Of a stretch of DNA of 21,488 nt, positions 1 to 8,189 are shown one piece after another. Both the position numbers and the translations under genes were made by a program. The DNA is from Candidatus Hydrogenedens terephthalaticus JGI OTU-1 (GTDB lineage: Bacteria; Hydrogenedentota; Hydrogenedentia; Hydrogenedentales; Hydrogenedentaceae), in the NCBI GenBank assembly GCA_000493945.1, contig AWNW01000009.1, positions 47,025 to 68,512 on the forward strand. Reading direction: 5' to 3'. Below the pieces are notes generated by a model that worked only from the letters and a program-made list of their open reading frames with translations, did no database searches and was not told the origin of the DNA. The number at the start of each line of letters is the position of its first letter. The stretch's first letter is position 1.

Positions 1-1
1 C

Positions 2-355
2 GATGGAGCAGTTCTATTAGCGGGGAATGATTGGAGCACTGTTCAGGCATGTGAAGTACATTATAAAAAAGGAGTTTTCTGGGCAACGCAGTACCACCCT
101 GAATATAACCTGCATGAAGTCGCACGGTTAATTATTGCTCGTGAACCGAAACTTATCCAACAGGGGATGTTTCGTGATCATGAAGATATGATGATATATG
201 TAACGCGCCTCGAAATGGTACATGAAAACCCCTCCCTGAAATATATCCGCTGGCAGTATAAGATTGATGACGATTTAATTGATGATAAAATTCGCGAATG
301 CGAATTTATTAATTGGATAGAACACATTATCAAACCTCGAATCCCTCAGAAATAA
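2..355 (+). CDS. Class I glutamine amidotransferase, C-terminal part (5' end outside window)
   Basis: The open frame runs in from the left edge and ends at TAA 353-355, giving about 117 residues. It contains WATQYHPEYN, the conserved YHPE His-Glu pair that completes the Cys-His-Glu triad of class I (GATase_1) amidotransferases. Upstream of it, DGAVLLAG...VQACEVHYKKGVFW fits the strand that precedes this motif. The catalytic Cys would lie left of the window. After the triad comes an unusual charged tail of about 75 residues (RDHEDMMIYVTRLEMVHENP...), longer than in GuaA-type domains. This suggests a stand-alone GMP-synthase-like amidotransferase of unknown substrate. An ATG at 167 is internal and is not the start. 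The gene converges on the acyl-CoA synthetase gene, and I saw no clear hairpin terminator in the 134 bases between them. Confidence 0.85.
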   Translation, partial: DGAVLLAGNDWSTVQACEVHYKKGVFWATQYHPEYNLHEVARLIIAREPKLIQQGMFRDHEDMMIYVTRLEMVHENPSLKYIRWQYKIDDDLIDDKIRECEFINWIEHIIKPRIPQK

Positions 356-489
356 ATTTTAAGGATATGATTTTCCCATAGCGTAGTTTTGATGGTAGAT
401 ACAGATAATATTTTAATCAGATTATGCGATAGGAGAGATTATAAAAACACGGGTATATTTAAACTGCTATAAGTATTTTAATAAAAGAT

Positions 490-2661
490 TTAAAAAGTTC
501 GTGGGGTGTTTCTGATGTATTCGCTATATCGGCAAAGGTGGGCGATGGATTTTGCCATGTTGGTTGGATTTTGGAATACATAGATATTCATTTCTTCAAG
601 TTTTTTTAGAACCGGGTTTATGTTCTGACCGTGAGATAGAATAGTCGTGTCAGAAGCCACTATGATAGGTTTTTGATAGGTGTCCATGAGCCTTGCAATT
701 TCTTCTGCATCCTTTATCTCAAATTGAGTCCCAATTTCAGATAATTTGTTAAGTCCCAGGTTTTTTGCCCGTTCTGAATTTTGTAAACGCATATACGCAC
801 TACCGATGTAGCCAATACCTAATATAACCAGAATATCAATTTCATCATCCTGTATTAATATTTCCATAGAATTTTTGAATAAGTCCATATCTGTTCCTGC
901 AACCATATCCACAGGATTTGTTCGGTTCCACCATTTAGGCATAATAGCATCTAATCTTTCTAGTGTTTTTTCAGAAAGAGGTATAACATTTAATCCTGCT
1001 TTTGTGCATACATCCGCAGAAATCACACCCCAGCCACCTCCCTGCGATAAAATACCTACATTCCTGCCCCGAGGTAGTGGAACATTGGAAAGAAGATGGG
1101 CTGTTTCTACGGCTTCATACACATCTTCAGTTAGTATGGCACCTTGTTGAACACAAATTCCACGGAATAATCGGTAATCTGTGGCTAATGCCCCGGTGTG
1201 TGAAGATGCAGCACGAGAACCTGCTTGGGTTTTACCGCCTTTCAATATTATTACAGGTTTTTTCTTTGTTACATGTTTTAATTCATTGAAGAAAAGACGA
1301 ATATCTTTTGCACTTTCAATATATGAAAAGATTACCTTTGTTTTTGGATCAGAACCGAAAAAGTTTAGGTAGTGATAGTTCTTAACGACGGCTTCATTGC
1401 CTGTACTAATAAATCGTGACAGTCCTAAATGATGCTCCATAGCCCAACTCATTGCCGTGTTACCTATGTTCCCACTTTGAGATAAGATGCCCAATCCACC
1501 GGGTTGTGGATATCTTCCTATCATAGAACAATACAGTTTCTTAGGGTCTGGACTAACTACGCCCGCACAATTGGGTCCAATAAGATACAGATCGTTATCA
1601 CGGGCAATTTGTTTTAATTTGTCCTGAGCAGATTGAGCCGATTCATCATTTAATTCTCCGAAGCCCGCTGTTATGACCAATACAACTTGAATACCTTTTT
1701 GAATACATTCTTGAACTGAAGGTTGGACTGCTGGTGGGGGAACAATAATAACTGCTAAATCAACTGATTCAGGCAAGGCAGAAATTGAAGGATAGCAAGG
1801 AATATTTAAGACCTCACTTCGTTTTGGATTGACGCCGTATATCTTTCCTGTATATCCGCCTTCCAGAGTATTAAATAGAACACGAAAACCCCATTTGATG
1901 GGAGTATCTGTTATACCAACAATGGCAATACTTTCAGGTTCGAATAGCTTTAATAATTTATTAAAATCAAGAGAGGTGATTTCTGATAGATTATCTTTTA
2001 TCGGGACATCACCTTTAATCGCAAGGGCATCTACGGCAATAGGCGTATCGTGATGTATTAAAATAGGATTTAATTCAAATTGACTGATTTCTGTTTCATT
2101 GCATAATAGATTTTCGATAGATTTTGTTATGGCAAAAAGTTTTTGTGTATCAACGGGAGGATCTCCTCGGAACGATTGAAAGATTTTTTTGAATTGCAAT
2201 TCATAAATCATTTCTTGCAAATCAATTTCACTGATAGGAACAGCACGGAAAGCCACATCCTCTACCGCTTCTACAAAAATACCTCCTATCCCAATGTAAA
2301 CACATAAACCGTATTCATTATGTTTCATTCCACCAACAATAAGTTCTCGCTTACCATAAATATGTTTTTGTAATAAAAACCCAGATAAGCAATGGCTTTG
2401 TGCGTTATTCTGTATTTCTTTTGTTGCTTTTAATAAATCTCCTTCCGATTTTATATCTGTTTTTACCAATCCCAAATCGCTTTTATGGGCAATCCCTTCT
2501 ACGATCCCTTTCACTGTTATTGGGAATTCTAATTCTTTTGAGACTGAGATGACTTCATTTAAATCATTACAGATACGAAAATCGGCTGTAGGTATTTTAT
2601 ATTTTTCTAATAAGTCTAATGTTTGTATGTCAGAAAGGATATTTGTTTGTTTTTGATTCAT
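490..2661 (-). CDS. ADP-forming acyl/acetate-CoA ligase, ATP-grasp domain first (NDP-forming acyl-CoA synthetase family)
   Basis: This 723-aa protein belongs to the family that interconverts acyl-CoA + ADP + Pi with acid + CoA + ATP in the cytoplasm. Residues about 1-225 are an ATP-grasp domain (FPITVKG...IAHKSDLGLV near 47-66; FELNP at 195-199). Residues about 237-370 are a CoA-binding Rossmann domain (EPESIAIVGIT, GVNPKR, LIGPNCAGVV). Residues about 385-700 are ligase-CoA flavodoxin-like domains. SSHTGALA at 486-493 contains the expected phospho-accepting His488. Canonical single-chain enzymes run CoA-binding to ATP-grasp, so here the order is swapped. The ATG is preceded by AGGAG (minus strand, 2674-2670) at good spacing. 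The gene is co-directional with the AmmeMemoRadiSam train but separated from it by 82 bases, so co-transcription is possible but unproven. A protein-acyltransferase relative of this family is less likely, because no GNAT domain is present. Confidence 0.9.
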   Translation of the reverse strand: MNQKQTNILSDIQTLDLLEKYKIPTADFRICNDLNEVISVSKELEFPITVKGIVEGIAHKSDLGLVKTDIKSEGDLLKATKEIQNNAQSHCLSGFLLQKHIYGKRELIVGGMKHNEYGLCVYIGIGGIFVEAVEDVAFRAVPISEIDLQEMIYELQFKKIFQSFRGDPPVDTQKLFAITKSIENLLCNETEISQFELNPILIHHDTPIAVDALAIKGDVPIKDNLSEITSLDFNKLLKLFEPESIAIVGITDTPIKWGFRVLFNTLEGGYTGKIYGVNPKRSEVLNIPCYPSISALPESVDLAVIIVPPPAVQPSVQECIQKGIQVVLVITAGFGELNDESAQSAQDKLKQIARDNDLYLIGPNCAGVVSPDPKKLYCSMIGRYPQPGGLGILSQSGNIGNTAMSWAMEHHLGLSRFISTGNEAVVKNYHYLNFFGSDPKTKVIFSYIESAKDIRLFFNELKHVTKKKPVIILKGGKTQAGSRAASSHTGALATDYRLFRGICVQQGAILTEDVYEAVETAHLLSNVPLPRGRNVGILSQGGGWGVISADVCTKAGLNVIPLSEKTLERLDAIMPKWWNRTNPVDMVAGTDMDLFKNSMEILIQDDEIDILVILGIGYIGSAYMRLQNSERAKNLGLNKLSEIGTQFEIKDAEEIARLMDTYQKPIIVASDTTILSHGQNINPVLKKLEEMNIYVFQNPTNMAKSIAHLCRYSEYIRNTPRTF

Positions 2662-2743
2662 TAAGACAGCTCCTATGTCTGTATTTTCAAATTGGATTTA
2701 TGTTAACAAATTTTTGAAAAGGATTTATATTCAGATACCAATC

Positions 2744-3067
2744 TCAATTATCTCCTTGCCTGCCTCGTCTCCAACGCTTGCGGATTTGTTGATGTTCTTT
2801 AGGGGTTACTTCTTTATTATTTTCTTCCTCTAACAACTTTTTGTAAAACAGGGCTTCCTTATCAGAAAGTTTGTTATTTTGTATCATAGTTTTAATTTTT
2901 TCAATATCGGTTGGGGCTCCTGTCGGTTTAATAGAAGTCCCCTCTGTCTGTATTGAAGATAATTCTGCCGATGATTTTTCGGGTAATACATGGTAAAGAA
3001 AAATAACAATAAAAGCAATAGCATAGAGTAATGAAACTGTTAAAAAAATAAAATCATTTCTTTTCAT
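2744..3067 (-). CDS. Small single-pass membrane protein of unknown function
   Basis: This 107-aa protein is not recognised. It has a short basic N-terminus (MKRND), one hydrophobic segment at about residues 7-27 (FIFLTVSLLYAIAFIVIFLYH), a polar Ser/Thr-rich linker, and a charged helical region (about 55-90, IEKIKTMIQNNKLSDKEALFYKKLLEEE) ending in a very basic stretch (RKRWRRGRQ). It has no Cys and no visible enzymatic motif. It probably has a membrane anchor with a helical soluble domain, but topology is uncertain. Its ATG lies inside the 3' end of the preceding 1185-aa redox membrane protein gene, with a 14-nt overlap (ATG at 3067, upstream TGA at 3056-3054). The two genes are therefore very likely translationally coupled, and this protein may be an accessory or assembly subunit of the larger one. 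Confidence 0.7.
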   Translation of the reverse strand: MKRNDFIFLTVSLLYAIAFIVIFLYHVLPEKSSAELSSIQTEGTSIKPTGAPTDIEKIKTMIQNNKLSDKEALFYKKLLEEENNKEVTPKEHQQIRKRWRRGRQGDN

Positions 3068-6000
3068 GTTTATAACACCGATTACATTGAATACAATCTA
3101 TTTCTTCAGTTCTTGATATTCCAAGGTCACAATGTGCAGGGAATGTTCTCTGCCAGAAGAAAGAAAATATCCGAAGGGATTGGATTAAACTTAAAAAAGC
3201 ACCTGTTGGGCATAGTACCCTGCACCAGAAACGGTTGTAAAAAAGACTTGTCAGTAAAACGCAAAATCCAAAAATTGTTATATAATTTGACATATCCAGG
3301 GTAAAGAAGAACAGCAAAGGGTCAATGCTAATGAGTCTATTTTTTCGTATAAAAAAGTATATTAAGAAAAATAAAAAGGCAAGAATATATTTAATCTGTC
3401 GGGTGGTATACCATGTTTGTTTTGTAGGGGTTACTCTTTTATTTATCCCATTAAGTTTGCTTATTAGTTCCGACAATGCCCCGAATGGACATAAATATCC
3501 ACAGTAAATATTTCCATTAATTAAGATAAGCACAGGAATGCCGATGGTTAGAAGGGTTGAGATAGTGAAATGAAATTGTAACCTGTCCACAGATAATAGT
3601 TGAACAATAGAGTAAAGTCCGTATTGAATATTTAGCCAGAAACCTAAAACCAGTGCTACAGAGATTAACCATGATGTCCGAAGTAAGTCATTATAGAAAA
3701 ATCGAAAGATTATAGCCAGAAGAATAAATAAAAGAAAGATATATATGGAATATGTTGTTTGGGCAGAAGGTTCGTGAGTAAATAATGTTTCCATACGACT
3801 TGTATTATTCTTCTGGATAATCTGAGTAAATTCCTTTCCCGCAAACTGAACGGCTCTTTTCACAGCATCGGCAGTTGTTGTCGCTCCGCTAACAGTATCT
3901 ATCCCTGATATGGTTTCAGGCTGAAATATATTTTTCCCTTTATATAAAAAGAAGTAATTTTCAACGAGGGACAGATAATCAGGGGTTTCATTAGATTGAA
4001 TAACTTTAATATTTTCAATGTTCCCATCCCGTGATACTTTAACCGCAATATCCATTTCCCCACCGTATCCAATTACTTTGAATAGTGAAGCAGTGGAAAA
4101 GATATAAGAAATATTTTCATTCTGGTTTTCATCCTTTTTTATAACGGAATAGTAACGAATTTCCCTGTTATCAGGAAGAGTTGTTGTTTCCGGTTGGAGT
4201 TTTCCCCCATCAGATAATTCCTGTGCGATTTTTGTAAATGTATCTTCGGGTAAAGGAACTGTAGAACGGTAATATATCTCTGTAGAGATAAAGCATAATA
4301 CAAGAATAGGGAATAGCGTATATCCATAAATTCTTCCCCATGACGGAGACTGGGATGAGGGGATTTTTTGAAGAAGGGGAATACATAGAAGAATTAGGAG
4401 TAGAGAAAAAAGAATATATCCGATGGCATATTGTAATCCTAAAATCGGAAGTAGAATAATAGGGAATATAAAAGCCCCTATTCCTGCTCCGAGGTGGTCC
4501 CATACCTCTAAATTTACAGCAATTTGAGCGGTTTCTGCTTCTTTATCTAAGTTATTCAGGAACAGGGAGAGAAGAAAAGATAAAGTAAGCCCCCATAAAA
4601 AGAATATAGCGAGGTAAGTATAAAAATAGGGAGGTAAAACAAACAGTATTACAAGGGTATAGCAAATACAAATAGAAACAAGAAAGAGGAGAACAAAGAA
4701 AGGTCGTTTATTATTTTTGTCTGCATACAGAAAATTAAAAATAATAGGACTTATTGAAAGTCCCAGCATAAACATAGAGGATAATAGCCCAATATAAGTT
4801 GATAGAGTCCCATAACGGTATTGAAATTGTATAAGTAGTAGGATAGTAATCCCCATGCCAATGGTGCCAATAACAAAAATAGCAAAGTATGTCTCTAATG
4901 TAGTAGAAAGATATTTTTCTTTTCCTTTCTGAATAGATTTTCGTTTATATATTCCGCGGGCTAATATGAAACATAAGGGAGATGAGATTATAAGAAAAAG
5001 GGTAATTTGTTTAATGGTAATAATTTTATCTAATAATCCCGAATAACCCTGTTTCCAGAGATATAAAAGATTACTATATAAAAAGCCGAGATATTTGTTC
5101 TCTGTGGCAATTAAGTAGTCTTCATGGATAAATTTCTTTACTTCTTCATAACGATTTTTTTGAAAAATAATTCTATCTGCGGGATATAAGTCTCTTACAA
5201 TATTGGGTTTGATTTCTGAAATTTGTTGAGATATGACGGACAATCGTTGTTCAAGGGTTGGTATATGCTCGCTTATAGGGTGAGTTAAAGAGCCGAATAA
5301 CCATGTTTCATTACCGGGTTTCAATGCATTAACTTTAAATACCTGCTGAAAAGTAAAGTATATGGATGCGCCAAGTGTGGCTATTTCACCACCTAAAAAA
5401 TTTTCTCCCCCCGAAATTCGAGTACCTGCTATACCCTTATCTGCAAGATGAGTTTTGAGCAAAGTAAAAAAACTATCCGTTAAATATTGATTAGAAGAAA
5501 TAGTTTGTGGGTCACTTGTATAGACAAGGATAATGTCAAATCTATCGTCCGTATTTTTCAAAAAAGAATGGGGTTCGGCTTGTGGAAATACGAGTTTTTT
5601 ATTATTAAAAAGAGAATTTTCAGATAATAATGGAATAATTTTTGTGGATAGTTCAAAGTCAAAAGGTATCCATAAAATTTTTTCTATACTGTTGATATTT
5701 ATTAAATAGGGTAATGTATAAAGAAAAGGTTCTCCTATAAGTAGAATGTTTTTTGCATCATTTTTCTGGGCAAGGAAAGTAGATAGTAAATGCAAACCGT
5801 ATTCCTGATTTGGAAAACTTAATACGGGCTTGAGGTTTCGTAGAAGGATAAATTGGCTATTATCATACCCGTATAAATATTCCCCTTTTTGAGTAATTAT
5901 TTTCCCTTTAAAATTTTCATTTTTTGTAATATGATTCCACAGGGATTTGTTTTCCCACGATTCCAGAAGGAATGTTGATAGTAGGAGTAATGGAAGAAGA

Positions 6001-6611
6001 GCAATAGGTAATACTTTTTCCAAGAATGGATAATCTAATGATAATAGAGAGGAAGTAATTAGAAACCATACGGAAATACAAAAGGGTATCCAATGAGAAA
6101 GTCCGATGTAGATACTAAAAGAAGTAATAACTCCCCCTAATACCGCACCTAAAGCCTCATAAGCGTATACATAACGAACTACTGTTGAAGATCGGGAATT
6201 ACTGGTTTCATGGCTAAAATTGTCCTCCCACCATAAGACACAATGAGTAAATAAAAATCCTGTAAGAAAACTTATTCCTGCGGGTGCTATTGCAGAATAT
6301 AAAAAAAGGTCGTGAATGTTAAAGAGTTCGTATGTCGGAATACCCGAGATATATCGTGAATTACGAACTAAAAAATGTCCCCATAACCATGATGGAATAT
6401 AAAGAAGAGAGGTGATTGGAAAGAGATAGGAATATTTGCAGGAAAGTTTTCCAACAAGAGAGCCGGGAATAATCCATATAAACCAAAAGAAGTAAAGGAT
6501 ACCTAATGTAAGTTCGTTCTCTTCAACACAATGTAGAAAATCACGCACAAGCAATGCTTGTGCTGTGATTGAAAAGCAACCTAATGAAATGGGTAATAGA
6601 TATTTTTTCAC
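3054..6611 (-). CDS. Chimeric membrane protein: spermidine-synthase-like TM module + FMN-binding domain + NosR/NapH-like Fe-S module
   Basis: This 1185-aa polytopic protein starts at GTG 6611-6609, two bases after the stop of the upstream gene. Residues 1-220 form a hydrophobic TM bundle with YEALGAVLGG. Residues about 225-520 are a Rossmann spermidine-synthase-like domain. Residues about 530-750 are a second TM bundle with WDHLGAGIGA. Residues about 785-925 are an FMN-binding domain with the flavinylation motif DTVSGATTT (S908-T911; T911 is the expected ApbE-modified Thr). Residues about 950-1160 are a NosR/NapH-like TM module with two CxxxCP motifs (C1037/C1041 and C1130/C1134). The C-terminus holds C1161 plus CIQCNRC (C1173, C1176, C1179). 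By analogy with NosR, RnfG and NqrC, it probably moves electrons across the membrane between Fe-S clusters and an extracytoplasmic covalent flavin. The synthase-like domain has lost its dinucleotide motif (GEPFL at 293-297) and catalytic Asp (YTSDP at 364-368). No apbE lies in the window. Domain calls are firm; the biological role is unknown. Confidence 0.88.
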   Translation of the reverse strand: MKKYLLPISLGCFSITAQALLVRDFLHCVEENELTLGILYFFWFIWIIPGSLVGKLSCKYSYLFPITSLLYIPSWLWGHFLVRNSRYISGIPTYELFNIHDLFLYSAIAPAGISFLTGFLFTHCVLWWEDNFSHETSNSRSSTVVRYVYAYEALGAVLGGVITSFSIYIGLSHWIPFCISVWFLITSSLLSLDYPFLEKVLPIALLPLLLLSTFLLESWENKSLWNHITKNENFKGKIITQKGEYLYGYDNSQFILLRNLKPVLSFPNQEYGLHLLSTFLAQKNDAKNILLIGEPFLYTLPYLININSIEKILWIPFDFELSTKIIPLLSENSLFNNKKLVFPQAEPHSFLKNTDDRFDIILVYTSDPQTISSNQYLTDSFFTLLKTHLADKGIAGTRISGGENFLGGEIATLGASIYFTFQQVFKVNALKPGNETWLFGSLTHPISEHIPTLEQRLSVISQQISEIKPNIVRDLYPADRIIFQKNRYEEVKKFIHEDYLIATENKYLGFLYSNLLYLWKQGYSGLLDKIITIKQITLFLIISSPLCFILARGIYKRKSIQKGKEKYLSTTLETYFAIFVIGTIGMGITILLLIQFQYRYGTLSTYIGLLSSMFMLGLSISPIIFNFLYADKNNKRPFFVLLFLVSICICYTLVILFVLPPYFYTYLAIFFLWGLTLSFLLSLFLNNLDKEAETAQIAVNLEVWDHLGAGIGAFIFPIILLPILGLQYAIGYILFSLLLILLCIPLLQKIPSSQSPSWGRIYGYTLFPILVLCFISTEIYYRSTVPLPEDTFTKIAQELSDGGKLQPETTTLPDNREIRYYSVIKKDENQNENISYIFSTASLFKVIGYGGEMDIAVKVSRDGNIENIKVIQSNETPDYLSLVENYFFLYKGKNIFQPETISGIDTVSGATTTADAVKRAVQFAGKEFTQIIQKNNTSRMETLFTHEPSAQTTYSIYIFLLFILLAIIFRFFYNDLLRTSWLISVALVLGFWLNIQYGLYSIVQLLSVDRLQFHFTISTLLTIGIPVLILINGNIYCGYLCPFGALSELISKLNGINKRVTPTKQTWYTTRQIKYILAFLFFLIYFFIRKNRLISIDPLLFFFTLDMSNYITIFGFCVLLTSLFYNRFWCRVLCPTGAFLSLIQSLRIFSFFWQRTFPAHCDLGISRTEEIDCIQCNRCYKHEKK

Positions 6612-6613
6612 AA

Positions 6614-8149
6614 TTACTCTTCGTGAAATACTTCTGCTTCAAAAACTTCGAATTCAGTGCCTTCTTTATATCCATCAGGTGGTAGTCCCGCTTTCATGGA
6701 CAAATGTTCCAATGTCTGCTGTAAATTCCAATTTTGTTCAGGGGCGACCTGTGGTAAAAATAAGGATTGATAATAACCTTTTTTTAGAATAATTCCGTGT
6801 TTGCCTAATTCAATCTCGTTGTAATGATTTATTTTTCGGGGATGTGTAAGAAGGGATATATCAATTTTAATTTTAGGCAACTCATCTTTTGTAATGGGAT
6901 AAAATCGGGGGTCTTTAAAGCCTGCGTTATATGCGTTTTGAAGAACTGATTTATACATAGGTTTCGTTGCAAAAATTTCGCCGATACAACCTCGTAGGTT
7001 ATCGTTTATTTTCAAAGTAACAAATGCGGCTCGTGGTGTTTTCATCGTCTCTGTTATTTTAATGGGTATTTCGTTATCAGATGGCAATTTGTTGTGTTCT
7101 AACACATACTCGAGTGTCCAGCGTGCTAATTTTAATAAGTCTTTTTTTTCTTCAGGTGTTAATGTTGTTGAAGTATTCATAGATGTCCTTTCCTTCTTTT
7201 CCCATGTCCCGGTGAAAGCAATCCCGAAATAACTTACGGAATTCTGATAATCATTCACAATTTCACCGGATTGTTTATATTCTACAAGATTTACTTGAGT
7301 ATTTTCGGGTAATAGATACATTAAAACTCCAATTCCATACGGACCACAAATTGTAATTCCTGTTTTTTCGATATATTCATAAAACTTTTTTACATCCCGT
7401 TTTTCTATATATTGATATGCCCCCATATCCAATTTTTTTAGGTTTTCTGGAATATTCTCATTAAAAGGTTTGTAATTATAATTCGGTCCGTAATGGGTAA
7501 AATCGCTACTAACAATGACTAATGTTCTTTCGTCAATATAATTTTGTAATATCTGGGCTATTTTCTGTGTAGTTTCTAAATCTAATCTTCCGCAAATTAA
7601 AGGGATTAATTTAAAGTCTTTTTTAAAATATTGAAGTAATGGCAACTCAATTTCAATACTATGTTCTCCCTGTTGAGCCAAAGGGACTTCTTTAAAATAC
7701 GGAAATTTTTTTAAATCCTGAATAATTTCTACATCAATAGGTATTTGTCCTAAGGGTGTTTCATAAAAATCTACGGAGGGAATACTTATAATATTCTCCA
7801 AGGGTGCTCTATGACTGGTTCCCAAGATAATTATTCTGGAATATAAAGATTTATCTGTTGCCTTAATCCCTTTGCATGCAGTTAGTCCAGAATACATATA
7901 ACCTGCATGAGGTAATATAAGTCCTATTACATTTTCTATAGGTTCTATATCTGCCTTATTAAACATTTCTGAAATCTGCTGCGTAAGTTTTTGAGGAGAT
8001 GCGTCATACCATTGGCCGGCTATTAGTGATTTATAAACTTTTGGAGAACCAACTTCTTTCTCCTTATTCGAAGTGGAATTTTCTCCGCATGCAAATGGAA
8101 TAACAACAATGAATAGAAGGAATAAAATTATATAGGAATAATTTCTCAT
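6614..8149 (-). CDS. AmmeMemoRadiSam proteins B and A fused (Memo-AMMECR1) with N-terminal export/lipoprotein-like signal
   Basis: This 511-aa protein fuses two components of the AmmeMemoRadiSam system. Residues about 35-315 are a Memo-like domain, of the LigB/extradiol-dioxygenase-like fold. It shows the conserved set PHAGYMYSG (H81), GTSHRAP (H113), GEHSIEIELP (H163), SDFTHYG (H219) and CGPYGIGVL (C268). These match the His/His/Cys metal-site positions of human MEMO1. Residues about 331-511 are an AMMECR1 domain with the hallmark LRGCIG (385-390). The N-terminus (MRNYSYIILFLLFIVVIPFAC) is a hydrophobic signal with Cys21 in a lipobox-like position, although Pro at -3 makes the lipobox imperfect. 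The protein is therefore predicted to be exported and possibly lipid-anchored, unusual for Memo/AMMECR1 homologues. The ATG has AAGGGG upstream. The stop is two bases before the GTG of the flavin/Fe-S protein gene. The biochemical function of the family is not established. Confidence 0.9.
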   Translation of the reverse strand: MRNYSYIILFLLFIVVIPFACGENSTSNKEKEVGSPKVYKSLIAGQWYDASPQKLTQQISEMFNKADIEPIENVIGLILPHAGYMYSGLTACKGIKATDKSLYSRIIILGTSHRAPLENIISIPSVDFYETPLGQIPIDVEIIQDLKKFPYFKEVPLAQQGEHSIEIELPLLQYFKKDFKLIPLICGRLDLETTQKIAQILQNYIDERTLVIVSSDFTHYGPNYNYKPFNENIPENLKKLDMGAYQYIEKRDVKKFYEYIEKTGITICGPYGIGVLMYLLPENTQVNLVEYKQSGEIVNDYQNSVSYFGIAFTGTWEKKERTSMNTSTTLTPEEKKDLLKLARWTLEYVLEHNKLPSDNEIPIKITETMKTPRAAFVTLKINDNLRGCIGEIFATKPMYKSVLQNAYNAGFKDPRFYPITKDELPKIKIDISLLTHPRKINHYNEIELGKHGIILKKGYYQSLFLPQVAPEQNWNLQQTLEHLSMKAGLPPDGYKEGTEFEVFEAEVFHEE

Positions 8150-8189
8150 CGAATATCCCCTTATTGACCTTTTATTATTATATTAAATT

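Noticed and set aside
875..2053. Several plus-strand open frames opposite the acyl-CoA synthetase gene
   Set aside because: They lie wholly antisense to a well-supported enzyme with intact motifs, show no domains, and have no convincing Shine-Dalgarno sites.
2684..2720. Inverted repeat TTTTCAAA / TTTGAAAA between the 107-aa gene and the acyl-CoA synthetase, considered as a terminator
   Set aside because: The stem is A/T-rich with a 21-nt loop and has no following U-tract in the transcription direction. It cannot be called a terminator.
2744..3067. Idea that the 107-aa frame is the frameshifted continuation of the Fe-S module
   Set aside because: It has no cysteines and begins with its own start and TM segment, so it cannot complete the CxxCxxCxxxCP motif.
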